A DNA stretch of 64,000 bases from Flagellimonas oceani (GCF_011068285.1 NZ_CP049616.1:124001-188000), one strand, 5' to 3'. Shown: positions 19,290 through 28,442, numbered from the stretch's first letter. Numbers and translations: made by a program. The notes: generated by a model from the sequence alone, not told the origin.

Positions 19290-21305
19290 ATGAGTAAGAA
19301 CACTGAATTTGACAATATCGCTTTTGATTTGCCCAAGAACAAAAGCAACGTAATTAAAGTTATCGGAGTAGGTGGCGGTGGTAGCAATGCCATCAACCAC
19401 ATGTTCCAGGCCGGAATCAACGGAGTGGATTTTGTAATCTGCAATACCGATGCCCAGGCTTTGCAAAATAGTGCCGTGCCCAATAAAATACAATTAGGGG
19501 TCTCCCTTACCGAAGGTTTGGGAGCTGGTGCCAATCCCGATGTTGGTGAACAGGCAGCCTTGGAAAGCATGGAGGATTTAAAAGGTATGCTGGACAATAA
19601 TACAAAAATGGCCTTCATCACTGCGGGAATGGGCGGTGGAACAGGTACGGGCGCAGCCCCTGTTATCGCTAAGCTCGCTAAGGAAATGGATGTTCTTACG
19701 GTTGGTATCGTTACCATGCCGTTCCAGTTCGAAGGGGCCATGCGGAACAAACAAGCGCAGATAGGGATAGAGAAATTGCGTGCCAACGTGGATTCCTTGA
19801 TCGTTATCAACAATAATAAACTTAGGGAAGTTTACGGTAATCTTGGGTTTAAGGCCGGTTTCTCAAAAGCGGATGAAGTTTTGGCCACTGCGGCAAGGGG
19901 TATCGCAGAGGTAATTACCCATCACTACACACAGAATATCGACCTTAGGGATGCCAAGACCGTCCTGTCCAATAGCGGAACCGCCATCATGGGCTCTTCG
20001 GCCGCTTCGGGATCATCCAGGGCTACCGAGGCCATTATGAAGGCATTGGATTCACCATTGTTGAACGATAATAAGATCAATGGGGCCAAAAATGTATTGT
20101 TGCTCATTGTTTCCGGCTCGCAGGAGATTACCATTGATGAAATAGGAGAGATCAATGATCACATCCAAATTGAAGCAGGTCATGGTGCCAACATCATTAT
20201 GGGTGTCGGTGAAGATGAGAGCTTAGGTGAAGCTATTGCAGTAACCGTAATCGCTACGGGTTTTAATGTGGATCAACAAGATAACATTGTAAATACCGAG
20301 TCCAAAAAGGTCTTCTACACCTTGGAGGACGAACAGACCGCAGAGCAGGATCTTACTCCCGAGTCGACTTCGGTTCAAGAGGTCAAAGTTGAAAAAGCTC
20401 CAGAGCCTGAACCGGCTCCTGAACCAGAGCCCAAACCAAATGTGGTGAAGCATACCTTGGAAATGGAGGAAGAGCCAGTGCGGGAGGTAAAGCAGACCAT
20501 CGCTCCAAAAGTTGAAACAAAGGACCCGGACCTTATACCGACGACCAACTACATCAGGAACTTTAATGTGTTCTATGAGGAAGTCATCGCAGATAAGGTG
20601 GAGGACGATTTTATTATCATCGAGGCCAAAAATGTCATCAATAACTTTGATGTCATCGATGCAGAGGTGGTACCATCAAAAAGCAGTGAAGACCAGTTCA
20701 CTTTGAGCTTCGATATGCCCTTGAACAATGAAGTTGAAGAGGAAGAAGAAAAAGAGCATACAGTAACCTTTAATTTGGACGATGATGGTCTGGGCGATGT
20801 GGAAGTGAACGATTATGTCGAGGTGAAGCCTGTTTTGGAATACAAAAAAGAAGGTGAGACCAGATACGACCTTCAAGAATACATGGAATTGGAAGAGCGA
20901 TTGACCGGAGCCAAATCAAAAGCAGAGACCCACGAACCAAAAATGGTCGAGAACGAGCTTGTTTTTGAGAAAAAGACAGTCGAGATAGAGGAAAAGGAGG
21001 AAGCCAAGGCTCAAAATGAGGAAACCATGGCGAGTTTGGATCCAATGAACAGTTCTATCAGCGATATTTTAAAAGATCGTGCCGATGAGCGCAGAAGAAA
21101 GCTCAAGAATTTCAATTATAAGTTCCAGAACAACAGGAACAGTATTGACGAAATTGAAAAGCAGCCGGCATATAAGCGGCAGGGAGTTGACCTGAACGAT
21201 GTTCCAAAGGAGCAAAAAGTGTCCCGTACCACTTTGGGGGAGGACAGCAACGATGATTTGCAATTGCGTTCCAACAACTCTTTTTTACACGATAATGTTG
21301 ATTAG
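19290..21305 (+). CDS. ftsZ: Cell division protein FtsZ with long C-terminal linker
   Basis: A 671-residue tubulin homologue forming the Z-ring. The GTPase domain covers about residues 1-330, with GVGGGGSNAINHM and the tubulin signature GGGTGTGAAP. After it comes an acidic, Pro/Glu-rich linker of about 300 residues, much longer than the ~50-70 residues in E. coli and in line with other Bacteroidota. The protein ends NNSFLHDNVD rather than a DIPxFLR-type peptide. It is the last gene of the operon, followed by a terminator. Confidence 0.95.
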   Translation: MSKNTEFDNIAFDLPKNKSNVIKVIGVGGGGSNAINHMFQAGINGVDFVICNTDAQALQNSAVPNKIQLGVSLTEGLGAGANPDVGEQAALESMEDLKGMLDNNTKMAFITAGMGGGTGTGAAPVIAKLAKEMDVLTVGIVTMPFQFEGAMRNKQAQIGIEKLRANVDSLIVINNNKLREVYGNLGFKAGFSKADEVLATAARGIAEVITHHYTQNIDLRDAKTVLSNSGTAIMGSSAASGSSRATEAIMKALDSPLLNDNKINGAKNVLLLIVSGSQEITIDEIGEINDHIQIEAGHGANIIMGVGEDESLGEAIAVTVIATGFNVDQQDNIVNTESKKVFYTLEDEQTAEQDLTPESTSVQEVKVEKAPEPEPAPEPEPKPNVVKHTLEMEEEPVREVKQTIAPKVETKDPDLIPTTNYIRNFNVFYEEVIADKVEDDFIIIEAKNVINNFDVIDAEVVPSKSSEDQFTLSFDMPLNNEVEEEEEKEHTVTFNLDDDGLGDVEVNDYVEVKPVLEYKKEGETRYDLQEYMELEERLTGAKSKAETHEPKMVENELVFEKKTVEIEEKEEAKAQNEETMASLDPMNSSISDILKDRADERRRKLKNFNYKFQNNRNSIDEIEKQPAYKRQGVDLNDVPKEQKVSRTTLGEDSNDDLQLRSNNSFLHDNVD

Positions 21306-21340
21306 TAGTGTTTAAATTAACATCCATTTTAATGGAAAGC

Positions 21341-21374
21341 ATAAACCCGGAAGTGCAGAAACTTTCGGGTTTAT
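21341..21374 (+). terminator. Terminator of the dcw operon
   Basis: A 14-bp stem (ATAAACCCGGAAGT paired with ACTTTCGGGTTTAT, one G-T pair) with a 6-nt loop is followed by TTTTTATC, 35 bp past ftsZ. Confidence 0.88.
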
Positions 21375-21405
21375 TTTTTATCTTCGCGAACTAAAATCAG
21401 AACAG

Positions 21406-21858
21406 ATGAGTTTGCAAGATAAGGTGATGACCGAAATGAAGGCCGCAATGAAAGCAAAGGACACCGTTGCCTTGGAATCGTTGCGAGCGGTTAAGTCGGC
21501 CATTTTATTGGCCAAGACCGATAAAGGCGGTGGAGCAGAACTATCTGAGGAAGATGAAATAAAACTGGTTCAAAAATTGGTGAAACAGCGAAAGGACAGT
21601 GCTGTGATTTACCAAGAGCAAGGCCGTGCAGACCTTGCGGAACCGGAATTGGCACAAGTAGCCGTTATAGAAAAATTCTTGCCGGAGCAGCTTACCGAAG
21701 AAGAAATAGAAAAGGTGGTGGTACAGACCATTGATGCTGTTGGGGCTTCCGGTATGCAGGATATGGGCAAGGTGATGGGAATTGTTTCCAAAGAATTGGC
21801 CGGACAGGCCGATGGCAAAACTATATCGGCGATTGTAAAGAAAAAATTGAGTTCATAA
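21406..21858 (+). CDS. GatB/YqeY domain protein
   Basis: A 150-residue soluble helical protein matching the YqeY family (LQDKVMTEMKAAMKAKD start, central LPEQLTEEEI, and DMGKVMGIVSKEL near the end). The domain is also found at the C-terminus of the GatB amidotransferase subunit, where it touches tRNA; for the free-standing protein no firm activity is known. It often follows ftsZ in flavobacteria. It is separated from ftsZ by a terminator. Confidence 0.9.
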   Translation: MSLQDKVMTEMKAAMKAKDTVALESLRAVKSAILLAKTDKGGGAELSEEDEIKLVQKLVKQRKDSAVIYQEQGRADLAEPELAQVAVIEKFLPEQLTEEEIEKVVVQTIDAVGASGMQDMGKVMGIVSKELAGQADGKTISAIVKKKLSS

Positions 21859-21867
21859 ATAGTTAAT

Positions 21868-21941
21868 GGCCCAGTAGTTCAACTGGATAGAATATCAGAT
21901 TTCGGCTCTGAGGGTTGGGGGTTCGAATCCTCCCTGGGTCA
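21868..21941 (+). tRNA. tRNA-Arg (anticodon TCG)
   Basis: A full cloverleaf is visible. The acceptor arms are GGCCCAG/CTGGGTC, the anticodon stem TCAGA/TCTGA closes the loop TTTCGGC (anticodon TCG at 21902-21904), and the T arm is GGGGGTTCGAATCCTCC. CCA is not encoded. It lies 9 bp after the YqeY-like gene and reads in the same direction. Its 3' end is the integration site of the following island and is rebuilt by it. Confidence 0.95.
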
Positions 21942-21943
21942 CT
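21918..21943 (+). repeat. attL: 26-bp tRNA-end repeat (left)
   Basis: This 26-bp stretch, the T arm and acceptor 3' strand of tRNA-Arg plus two bases, recurs exactly at 31028-31053 in the same orientation. The copies end where the flanks diverge, which is the signature of tRNA-site integration. Confidence 0.92.
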
Positions 21944-21962
21944 TTTTAAGTTTAAACAAAAA

Positions 21963-22007
21963 CAAAACCTTGCATATCTTATTGATTTACAAGGTTTTGA
22001 CTTTTTT
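21963..22007 (+). terminator. Island-supplied terminator behind tRNA-Arg
   Basis: A perfect 10-bp stem CAAAACCTTG/CAAGGTTTTG with a 17-nt loop is followed by ACTTTTTT. It now ends the tRNA-Arg transcript and came in with the island. Confidence 0.75.
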
Positions 22008-22048
22008 GAGCTATCATATGATATGGTTTGATTTGACCTTTTTTGGTT

Positions 22049-22063
22049 TGTAATTCGGTTAGT
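22049..22063 (+). repeat. Island-end direct repeat, left copy
   Basis: TGTAATTCGGTTAGT occurs here and again at 30964-30978, just inside the opposite island end. It is a candidate arm-type binding site of the recombinase. Confidence 0.6.
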
Positions 22064-22083
22064 AAAATTTTATTTTGAAAGTG

Positions 22084-22093
22084 TTAACCGAAT
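22084..22093 (-). repeat. Inverted partial copy of the island-end repeat
   Basis: TTAACCGAAT reads ATTCGGTTAA on the minus strand and shares ATTCGGTTA with the repeat at 22049, 20 bp away. Confidence 0.45.
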
Positions 22094-22172
22094 AAGCTTG
22101 TAATTGACTATATTACAGATACTTGGTATTTGACTTTCGTAGGTAAAATTCGTTTAATTTAACACAAATCCT

Positions 22173-23444
22173 ATGAGAACAAGGTCAACATTTTCAATTA
22201 GTTTTTGGATAAGTACTGCAAGAAGGGTTGATGGCACAGCAAAGATCTATGCCCGTATCACGGTCGATTCACAAAGGACCAACATGAGTCTGAAGTATAC
22301 TATCCCTACAGAAATTTGGGACAGAAAAGGGTCCAGGGTTCTGGGGCATACCAAAGAGGCAAGGGAAATCAACACCTATCTTATGGAGGTTGAAACAGAA
22401 CTTTTTCAATGTTATCGAGCATTAAAATCTAAATCCCACTATATTACCCCACAGATGGTCAAGGCTTACTATTTTGGGGAAGACGGGAGTAATATCAAAA
22501 TAAAGACACTCTTCGAGCACCACAATGTGCATTGCGCCCACAATTTGTGCAAGGCTACACTGAGGCATTACAGGACGACACAGAACTACCTATTGAAGTA
22601 TATCAATGAACAATATAAAAGCGACGATTATCCAATTTCACAGCTAGACCATAATTTTATTGTCGGATTTGAGACGTTTCTTCGCAAACTCTATCCCAGG
22701 CATAAACATGAAAAGCTTTCAAATAATGGAGCGATGAAGCATATTCAACGCCTGCGCAAGATGACAAGAATGGCTTTGGACAATGAATGGATTGACAGAG
22801 ATCCCTTTCGCAGGTTCAAAGTAAAGATGGAAAGAAAAGAAAAGGAGTTCCTGACCTTGCAGGAACTACAGGACATTCAAGAATACTATACGGGTATAGA
22901 GCGGCTACGCATCGTCAAGGACCTATTTGTTTTCAGTTGTTACACAGGCATTTCCTATTGTGACTTGATGGAACTTGGAGAGGATAACCTAGTACTGGGA
23001 ATAGATGGAAAACATTGGATAAGTACCAAAAGGCTAAAGACCAAGAACACCTTCAAGCTTCCCCTAATAGGTCCTGCCCTATCCATTATCAAGAGATACC
23101 ATTACCACCCGAAAAAAAGCCCGGAAAAATTATTCCCAAGCATCTCCAACCAAAAACTGAACAGTTATCTCAAAGAGTTGGCAGATGCGTGTAAAATAAG
23201 GAAGAATATCACTTTTCACATGGCAAGGCACACATTTGCCACTACGATTACATTGAGTAACGGGGTGCCAATCGAGACGGTCTCGAAGATATTGGGGCAT
23301 ACTAAATTGGCCACCACCCAGGTCTATGCACGGGTGCTGGACAGAAAGATAAGTGAGGACATGGACGGACTTGATACCATACTGGACAAAAAAATGTCAG
23401 AATCCAATATTGCAAAGGAAAGATTTGGAAATTTTGACCATTGA
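22173..23444 (+). CDS. Tyrosine recombinase / island integrase
   Basis: A 423-residue site-specific recombinase of the Bacteroidota phage-integrase type. It has an N-terminal arm-binding region, a SAM-like core-binding domain (about 110-220) and the catalytic domain. Box II reads HMARHTFAT (near residue 349) and KILGHTKLATTQVYARV supplies the second histidine and the nucleophile Tyr (near 385). In box I, YTGISYCDL has Ser where Arg is usual, as in some CTnDOT-type integrases. It lies about 230 bp from attL and should integrate and excise the island. Whether it also acts on the 18-bp repeats is unknown. Confidence 0.9.
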   Translation: MRTRSTFSISFWISTARRVDGTAKIYARITVDSQRTNMSLKYTIPTEIWDRKGSRVLGHTKEAREINTYLMEVETELFQCYRALKSKSHYITPQMVKAYYFGEDGSNIKIKTLFEHHNVHCAHNLCKATLRHYRTTQNYLLKYINEQYKSDDYPISQLDHNFIVGFETFLRKLYPRHKHEKLSNNGAMKHIQRLRKMTRMALDNEWIDRDPFRRFKVKMERKEKEFLTLQELQDIQEYYTGIERLRIVKDLFVFSCYTGISYCDLMELGEDNLVLGIDGKHWISTKRLKTKNTFKLPLIGPALSIIKRYHYHPKKSPEKLFPSISNQKLNSYLKELADACKIRKNITFHMARHTFATTITLSNGVPIETVSKILGHTKLATTQVYARVLDRKISEDMDGLDTILDKKMSESNIAKERFGNFDH

Positions 23445-24320
23445 ACAGTAATTCTGAATTACTTCAATTCAAACCAAGACGTATCAAAAGTCCCATTTCT
23501 TACCCTAACTTTTGCACTTGGTCCCTGTTGCAATTTTATAGTGTTCGGGAAGATAAGCGTGAAGTAAACTTGAAATAGGATGCAATAACTTATTTGTAAT
23601 AATCAAAGACTTCAATGTTCAATCTTATTGAATATGGCTATTTATGTTTTCTTTGCTGGCAAAGAAAATATGAAGAGCAAGAGGATAGCGTGCTGACGCA
23701 GCGCTATGAATTCATTTTCCTTCGGAAAAGCCCATTTTTAGATGGTTTTCCATAATGTTTATTTGTATGGGTTATTTCATTTTTGGTGAAAAAATGGGCT
23801 TAGCCCAATAAAATCAATGAATTTTTGGTGAAAAAATGACGGTTTAATGTTAGAAGCGGATGTAGGTTTCTATTCATTGCTTTGGCACTCTTATACTTTT
23901 GGATTCAACCCATTTTTAATGGAAAAATGGGTTTCAAGAAGTCTTACAGGTCAAATTTCACCTCGCTCAGCAAGTTAGTTTGGCAAGATTTGGGGCTTGC
24001 AGCACTCCACTTCGTTACGTTCGCCCTTATTTCGATTTCTATTTCAAGACCAGGGTTTTAAAAGGCACCGTTTTATTGAACTTTCATTGCAAAACGAGTC
24101 CACTGATTCTTAAGAGTTTACTTTTTCCGTACACTTAATTGGTTTCCCATTTAGACCCTTATTTACCCCTACATTGAAGTTCTATTTCTCAATACCGATT
24201 GACCACTATTCCCTCCTTTCACCGAAAACCCAATTTTTTATAAATGGAAAATTCCTACATTTAAAAACAAAATAACATTTGCCCAAAGCAATCAATCTTT
24301 TTATAAACCTTTTTCTTATC
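23445..24320. other. Gene-free stretch with recurrent CATTTTT/AAAAATG hairpins
   Basis: No plausible gene is seen in 876 bp. The 18-bp ATTTTTGGTGAAAAAATG occurs twice (23779-23796 and 23821-23838). A perfect 11-bp hairpin AACCCATTTTT/AAAAATGGGTT lies at 23907-23933, and related CCATTTTT sequences recur near 23729. A degenerate inverted copy of the cassette repeat is at 24067-24084. Confidence 0.7.
24067..24084 (-). repeat. Degenerate inverted copy of the 18-bp cassette repeat
   Basis: The minus strand reads AAAGTTCAATAAAACGGT, matching 15 of 18 positions of AAAGTTCAAATAAACGAT. It heads the array in the opposite orientation to the other eight copies. Confidence 0.5.
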
Positions 24321-25844
24321 ATGTACATTTCAAATACCAAACTGACCAATTTTTCCCTACTATTTGTTTTCACTTTAATTTTCTCTTGTTCAAGTGGTGA
24401 AGATTCAGAGTCTCCACTGCCCGAACCACCCGTTTCTGAGGTAACATGTGAGGGTCCAATAACCTTGTCTATTGACGCAATAGGCAGTGATTACATAAAC
24501 CTAAGCTGGTCCACAGAGGGTGATTACTCAGAATATGATATGGAATATGGTTTAACAGGGTTTACCATTGGACAGGGAACAAGAATACAAGCTGGCACAA
24601 CATCAGTTGAACTTCAAAACCTGGCACCAAATTCTGAATATGACGTTTATGTCCGTGGAGTTTGTTCAAACAGTAAAGGGGAATGGACAATTGGTTCAAC
24701 TTTTATAACGCTAAAGGATGCAAATATTTTTGAAGGAAATGTTACTCTAAGGAACCAAAATGAAGTTGAAGCATTTGGTGCCAAGGGCTATACAAAAATC
24801 AATGGAAGTCTAATTATAACTGGATTCGTGAAACCTTCAGAACCATATATTGTTGATTTAAGTTCATTGAAAAGTTTAAATGAAATAACAGGAGCACTGA
24901 GCATTGAGGACACAAGCTTAGAACTTTTAGATGGGCTGGACAATATAGAATCTGTTGGACAGCTCTGGTTATCTTGGAATAGTGAACTAACATCAATCGA
25001 GGCTTTAGGCAGTCTAAAAAAAATAACAGGATATAGTGATATGGAAAATGTTAATTACCCAGCAGTACTAAGAGTTTATCTTTGTTCCAAGTTGAAGAAT
25101 CTTGAGTCTCTGCATAATATCCAAGAGGTTGATTATCTCATCATCGAATCCAATCGTGAATTGACTAGTATCTACGGTTTACAAGGCATTATAAATGTTG
25201 CCAAGGATGTTACAATAAAAAGCAATGGTAAGTTGAAATCATTAAATGGCTTAAATCAACTTACTAGTATAGGAGGAAATTTTTATTTGTCCAATAAAGG
25301 ACTGGAGTCGTTGGATGGACTTGAAAATTTGGAAACTATTGGACAAAAGTTTTCAATTGAGGGCAACAATGAATTAGTTTCTATTTCGGCCATTGAAAAT
25401 CTTAATTTTGTCGATGAATTATTTCTGAGTACAAATCTCAAATTGGCAAGTATAGAAGGCATAAACCTGGATATTGTCCAAACTAAGCTAACGATAGGTT
25501 ACAGTGGAAAATTTACCGACTTAAGCGGTATTTCTGCTGAAAATACAACTGCTAGTATAGCTGTTGTTCACTGTTATAATCTTACTTCACTCAAAGGACT
25601 GGAATCATTGATTATGGCAAATGAGATTGAAATATGGGATAACCCCGTATTGGAAAGCCTATCTGGACTTAATGGTCTTAGAACAATTCAAGATAGGGTT
25701 TATATAGATGATAACGGCGTTCTTGCCAATTTCTGTGACCTAGATGGTTTAATCAATATGGGTGGGTTCTCAGGTGAATGGAATGTTTCCAACAACTTAC
25801 ATAACCCCACTCTTGAGGATATGAAGAATGGTATTTGTAAATAG
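24321..25844 (+). CDS. Lipoprotein with fibronectin-III and LRR-like repeats
   Basis: The ATG at 24321 gives a 507-residue protein with a lipoprotein signal ending in FTLIFSC. A fibronectin type III domain follows at about residues 35-125 (LSIDAIGSDYINLSWS...APNSEYDVYVRGVC, with a repeated NLAPNSEYDVYVRG-type ending). The rest is built of ~24-residue repeats with the pattern LxSLxGLxxLxxIxGxLxI, like receptor L-domains. It should be on the cell surface or in the periplasm; a binding role is inference. The open frame extends to 24279 but only with a TTG. The first direct cassette repeat lies 5 bp past its stop. Confidence 0.75.
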   Translation: MYISNTKLTNFSLLFVFTLIFSCSSGEDSESPLPEPPVSEVTCEGPITLSIDAIGSDYINLSWSTEGDYSEYDMEYGLTGFTIGQGTRIQAGTTSVELQNLAPNSEYDVYVRGVCSNSKGEWTIGSTFITLKDANIFEGNVTLRNQNEVEAFGAKGYTKINGSLIITGFVKPSEPYIVDLSSLKSLNEITGALSIEDTSLELLDGLDNIESVGQLWLSWNSELTSIEALGSLKKITGYSDMENVNYPAVLRVYLCSKLKNLESLHNIQEVDYLIIESNRELTSIYGLQGIINVAKDVTIKSNGKLKSLNGLNQLTSIGGNFYLSNKGLESLDGLENLETIGQKFSIEGNNELVSISAIENLNFVDELFLSTNLKLASIEGINLDIVQTKLTIGYSGKFTDLSGISAENTTASIAVVHCYNLTSLKGLESLIMANEIEIWDNPVLESLSGLNGLRTIQDRVYIDDNGVLANFCDLDGLINMGGFSGEWNVSNNLHNPTLEDMKNGICK

Positions 25845-25849
25845 AATTT

Positions 25850-25867
25850 AAAGTTCAAAAAAACGAT
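25850..25867 (+). repeat. Cassette repeat 1
   Basis: AAAGTTCAAAAAAACGAT, one mismatch to consensus; 5 bp after the stop of the LRR-like lipoprotein gene. Confidence 0.8.
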
Positions 25868-25897
25868 AATCGCTAAGATTATTTATTAACTACAATA

Positions 25898-26458
25898 ATG
25901 AAAAATATAACCCTAATTGTTCTTCTATCGGTAAGTATGGGCTGCGGGTCCAAAAGAACAGTTGTTGAACCCAGCGCAAATGCATATTATCCTGTAGGAA
26001 ATTATGATGCTAAGTTTAAGTATGTTGATACTGATGCCTATGTAATCCATAAAGACATATCAAAGCAAATTGAATGGAATCAAATTGCCTATAGTGTTCG
26101 CGAAATCCAATATTCATGGGGCAAAAAAGTAGAGACGTTTTATAGATTGGAAGATGGAAATGTTTTGTACTACGATGTTGCATCCAATACTGAGAGTATG
26201 ATAATGCCCAAGAATCCCAAGGTTGGTTTTAAATGGGTAAGCACAGACAAAGCCTGGGAATATGAAATTGTTCAACTAGATGGAGAATTGGAAACACCCC
26301 AAAGGCAATACTCAAACTTATTGGTTATGAAGGCAAGTCAAGTTACAGGAAGAGATTCAAATAAATTAAGTGAATACCACAATTATTATCAAAAAGGAAT
26401 AGGAAAAGTGGCCAGCATTGGAGATGGTATGTTGATGACGTTTAGATTATACCAATAA
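25898..26458 (+). CDS. Small lipoprotein of unknown function (cassette unit 1)
   Basis: A 186-residue protein with a lipoprotein signal (MKNITLIVLLSVSMGC, lipidated Cys16) followed by a compact domain rich in aromatic residues and beta strands. I do not recognise the family. The predicted location is the periplasm or outer membrane. The ATG is 30 bp after repeat 1, and repeat 2 follows the stop by 20 bp. Neighbouring units are unrelated to it in sequence. Confidence 0.7.
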   Translation: MKNITLIVLLSVSMGCGSKRTVVEPSANAYYPVGNYDAKFKYVDTDAYVIHKDISKQIEWNQIAYSVREIQYSWGKKVETFYRLEDGNVLYYDVASNTESMIMPKNPKVGFKWVSTDKAWEYEIVQLDGELETPQRQYSNLLVMKASQVTGRDSNKLSEYHNYYQKGIGKVASIGDGMLMTFRLYQ

Positions 26459-26478
26459 TTCAGTAAAATGATTAGGCT

Positions 26479-26496
26479 AAAGTTCAAATAAACGAT
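26479..26496 (+). repeat. Cassette repeat 2
   Basis: AAAGTTCAAATAAACGAT, perfect consensus; the next start codon is three bases further on. Confidence 0.85.
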
Positions 26497-26499
26497 TTA

Positions 26500-27156
26500 A
26501 TGACAGATAATTATTCCATTTTTAAGGTTTACCCCACTAAAGAATTAGCTCTAGAATTCAAAGAATTACTCGAGAAGGAAGGTATAGATTCGGCACTTGG
26601 TGATAATGTTCCACCGGTCGATATTACTTTTTCTGGAAGCACTCTGGAACATCGTTATGAAATACGAATTAAGCAATCTGATTTTCCAAGGGCCGAAAAA
26701 ATTCTTGAGAATCATGCAAAGAATTTGATAAATCAAGTGGACAATGATTATTATCTGTTCGAATTTACAAATGAAGAATTATATGAAATCCTAATAAAGG
26801 CTGATGAATGGAATGAGTTTGACTATACACTTGCTCAAAAAATTTTGACAGATAGGGGGAAATCGATAGATCAGGAACTTTTAAGTACATTTAAAAAAGA
26901 AAGACTAAAGACTCTTTCGGAACCTGAGGGAAATCAAAAACCTTGGCTCTATGCCGGATATATTTTTGCGTTGCTTGGAGGCATAATAGGAATTATCATA
27001 GGCTACTTTTTGTGGACATCAAAGAAAACACTTCCAGACGGTAGTAAGGTATATTCGTATTCATCAGAGGACCGTGCCAGAGGTAAAACCCTCTTCTTTT
27101 TTGCGACAATATTAATGATAGCTTGGATAGTCGTCAGAATAGTATTTGTTTTCTAA
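26500..27156 (+). CDS. DUF2007-like membrane protein (cassette unit 2)
   Basis: A 218-residue protein. Residues 1-70 (FKVYPTKELALEFKELLEKEG ... PRAEKILENHA) match the DUF2007 pattern, a small ferredoxin-like fold suspected of signal transduction. The C-terminal half has two membrane helices at about residues 148-170 and 195-217 with a polar loop between. The start ATG is 3 bp after repeat 2, so the repeat takes the place of the ribosome-binding region. Function is unknown. Confidence 0.7.
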   Translation: MTDNYSIFKVYPTKELALEFKELLEKEGIDSALGDNVPPVDITFSGSTLEHRYEIRIKQSDFPRAEKILENHAKNLINQVDNDYYLFEFTNEELYEILIKADEWNEFDYTLAQKILTDRGKSIDQELLSTFKKERLKTLSEPEGNQKPWLYAGYIFALLGGIIGIIIGYFLWTSKKTLPDGSKVYSYSSEDRARGKTLFFFATILMIAWIVVRIVFVF

Positions 27157-27187
27157 CCTATTTCTTAAATCAGTGTTGAGAGCAACA

Positions 27188-27205
27188 AAAGTTCAAATAA
27201 ACGAT
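27188..27205 (+). repeat. Cassette repeat 3
   Basis: AAAGTTCAAATAAACGAT, perfect consensus. Its last two bases are the first two of the ATG of the next gene. Confidence 0.85.
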
Positions 27206-27707
27206 GCAGAGAAAACAAGTCATAGATAAAAATCAACTTTTGGAACTGATAGAATTTATTCTTTCAGATTATAAAGTTGAACTCTATGAATCATACTCTG
27301 AAAAGGAAAAGGAAATAGTTCGGATTAACACTCTATCTGAGTTTAAGAACTATTTAGACTATGGTATTTCGAATGGAAAAGTGCACTTCGGATTTGGAAT
27401 ATATAATCCTGAGCATAGAGGCAAGTTTTTCGTCTCCAAAATACCACTAAACCCAAAACATTGTAACGGAATGACTTTTCGTTATCGGATAGATGGCTGG
27501 GCAATAATTTTTATTCAACTTGATTTAAAAGATGGGGAAAACCATATTGAATGTAATATTTCAGTGAACTCAAAACAGAGAGCTGATAACTGGAAAAGCG
27601 CTAATCATGAATTTGGAAATCCAGAATTATGGGAATGGAAGACTGTAGAAAGTAATGCTCGAAAAATTATTAGCAGATTAAAGAGGACAACCCCTACAAT
27701 TAATTAA
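27204..27707 (+). CDS. Hypothetical protein, 167 aa (cassette unit 3)
   Basis: A soluble protein without a signal peptide or membrane helix. It starts with a Lys/Glu-rich helical segment (to about residue 50) and continues with a beta-rich part containing several Trp residues. I recognise no family; size and composition resemble immunity-type or cassette-borne orphan proteins, which is only a resemblance. The ATG overlaps repeat 3 and the stop touches repeat 4. Confidence 0.65.
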   Translation: MQRKQVIDKNQLLELIEFILSDYKVELYESYSEKEKEIVRINTLSEFKNYLDYGISNGKVHFGFGIYNPEHRGKFFVSKIPLNPKHCNGMTFRYRIDGWAIIFIQLDLKDGENHIECNISVNSKQRADNWKSANHEFGNPELWEWKTVESNARKIISRLKRTTPTIN

Positions 27708-27724
27708 TAGTTCAAATAAAAGAT
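27707..27724 (+). repeat. Cassette repeat 4
   Basis: ATAGTTCAAATAAAAGAT, two mismatches to consensus; it begins at the last base of the preceding stop codon. Confidence 0.75.
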
Positions 27725-27770
27725 AAAGGGCTGTTTTTTTCTTTCATTAAACAACCTGTCATTAATTAGA

Positions 27771-28442
27771 ATGAAATTAACAGACCAAATAAAAATTCGA
27801 GAATTGAAATTCAAACCTAAGGTTGAAATTTCAGAAAATTCCATTGAATTGAACGACATCGGAATCTCAATACCTATTCCAAATGGATTTAAAGTCGATG
27901 ACGGGGGAATTTTTGAAAATTTCAAAGCAGAATATGTTTTTCCAGAGAACTCAGAATTTTCAAAAAAGGATTTGGAAAGCTTCGAAAAGAGAATTTTCCC
28001 ACCTGTGTTTGTACTTAAAAAAAATAGTCGAAGACCAGTAATTGCCTGTTATTTATATCCCATCAGGGCATTGAAAGGTGGAAGCAATTTGAATATTCGG
28101 AGTATAAATAAGTTTGAATTAATGTGGGTACCCTATTTGGCAAAAAAAACAAACGAAGTACCCATGAATGCAAAAAGGATTTTGAGAAATCAAATGACAG
28201 GAGCCCTTTCCACTGAATATGGGTTTGACTATAAAACCAAAAATGGCACTGATTCAATCCCATCAAATTTGAGAGTTTTGAATTACCAAGTTGGCAAATT
28301 CGTATTGAATTTTTATTTGATTTATGATGATTCAAATAATTTGGAGCAAACCGAATTGGATACTTTTATAGATGGAATAAAAACTAATGGCAACAGTGGT
28401 TCTTATTCATTGTGGAAAAAAATTAAAGCAAAGTTCAAATAA
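27771..28442 (+). CDS. Hypothetical protein, 223 aa (cassette unit 4)
   Basis: A cytoplasmic-looking protein with mixed helix and strand and no signal peptide. I do not recognise the family. It ends ...IKAKFK, and the last four codons plus the TAA stop are provided by repeat 5 itself (the repeat starts at 28430), so this gene could not have its present C-terminus without the repeat. The upstream 46 bp from repeat 4 contain a T-rich run. Confidence 0.65.
   Translation: MKLTDQIKIRELKFKPKVEISENSIELNDIGISIPIPNGFKVDDGGIFENFKAEYVFPENSEFSKKDLESFEKRIFPPVFVLKKNSRRPVIACYLYPIRALKGGSNLNIRSINKFELMWVPYLAKKTNEVPMNAKRILRNQMTGALSTEYGFDYKTKNGTDSIPSNLRVLNYQVGKFVLNFYLIYDDSNNLEQTELDTFIDGIKTNGNSGSYSLWKKIKAKFK

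Noticed and set aside
18983..19813. Long 276-aa minus-strand frame across ftsA/ftsZ
   Set aside because: Antisense shadow of two conserved genes, with low-complexity Pro/Ser/Leu composition.
24279..24320. Upstream extension of the LRR-like lipoprotein
   Set aside because: Starts with TTG and spoils the lipoprotein signal; ATG 24321 gives a clean one.
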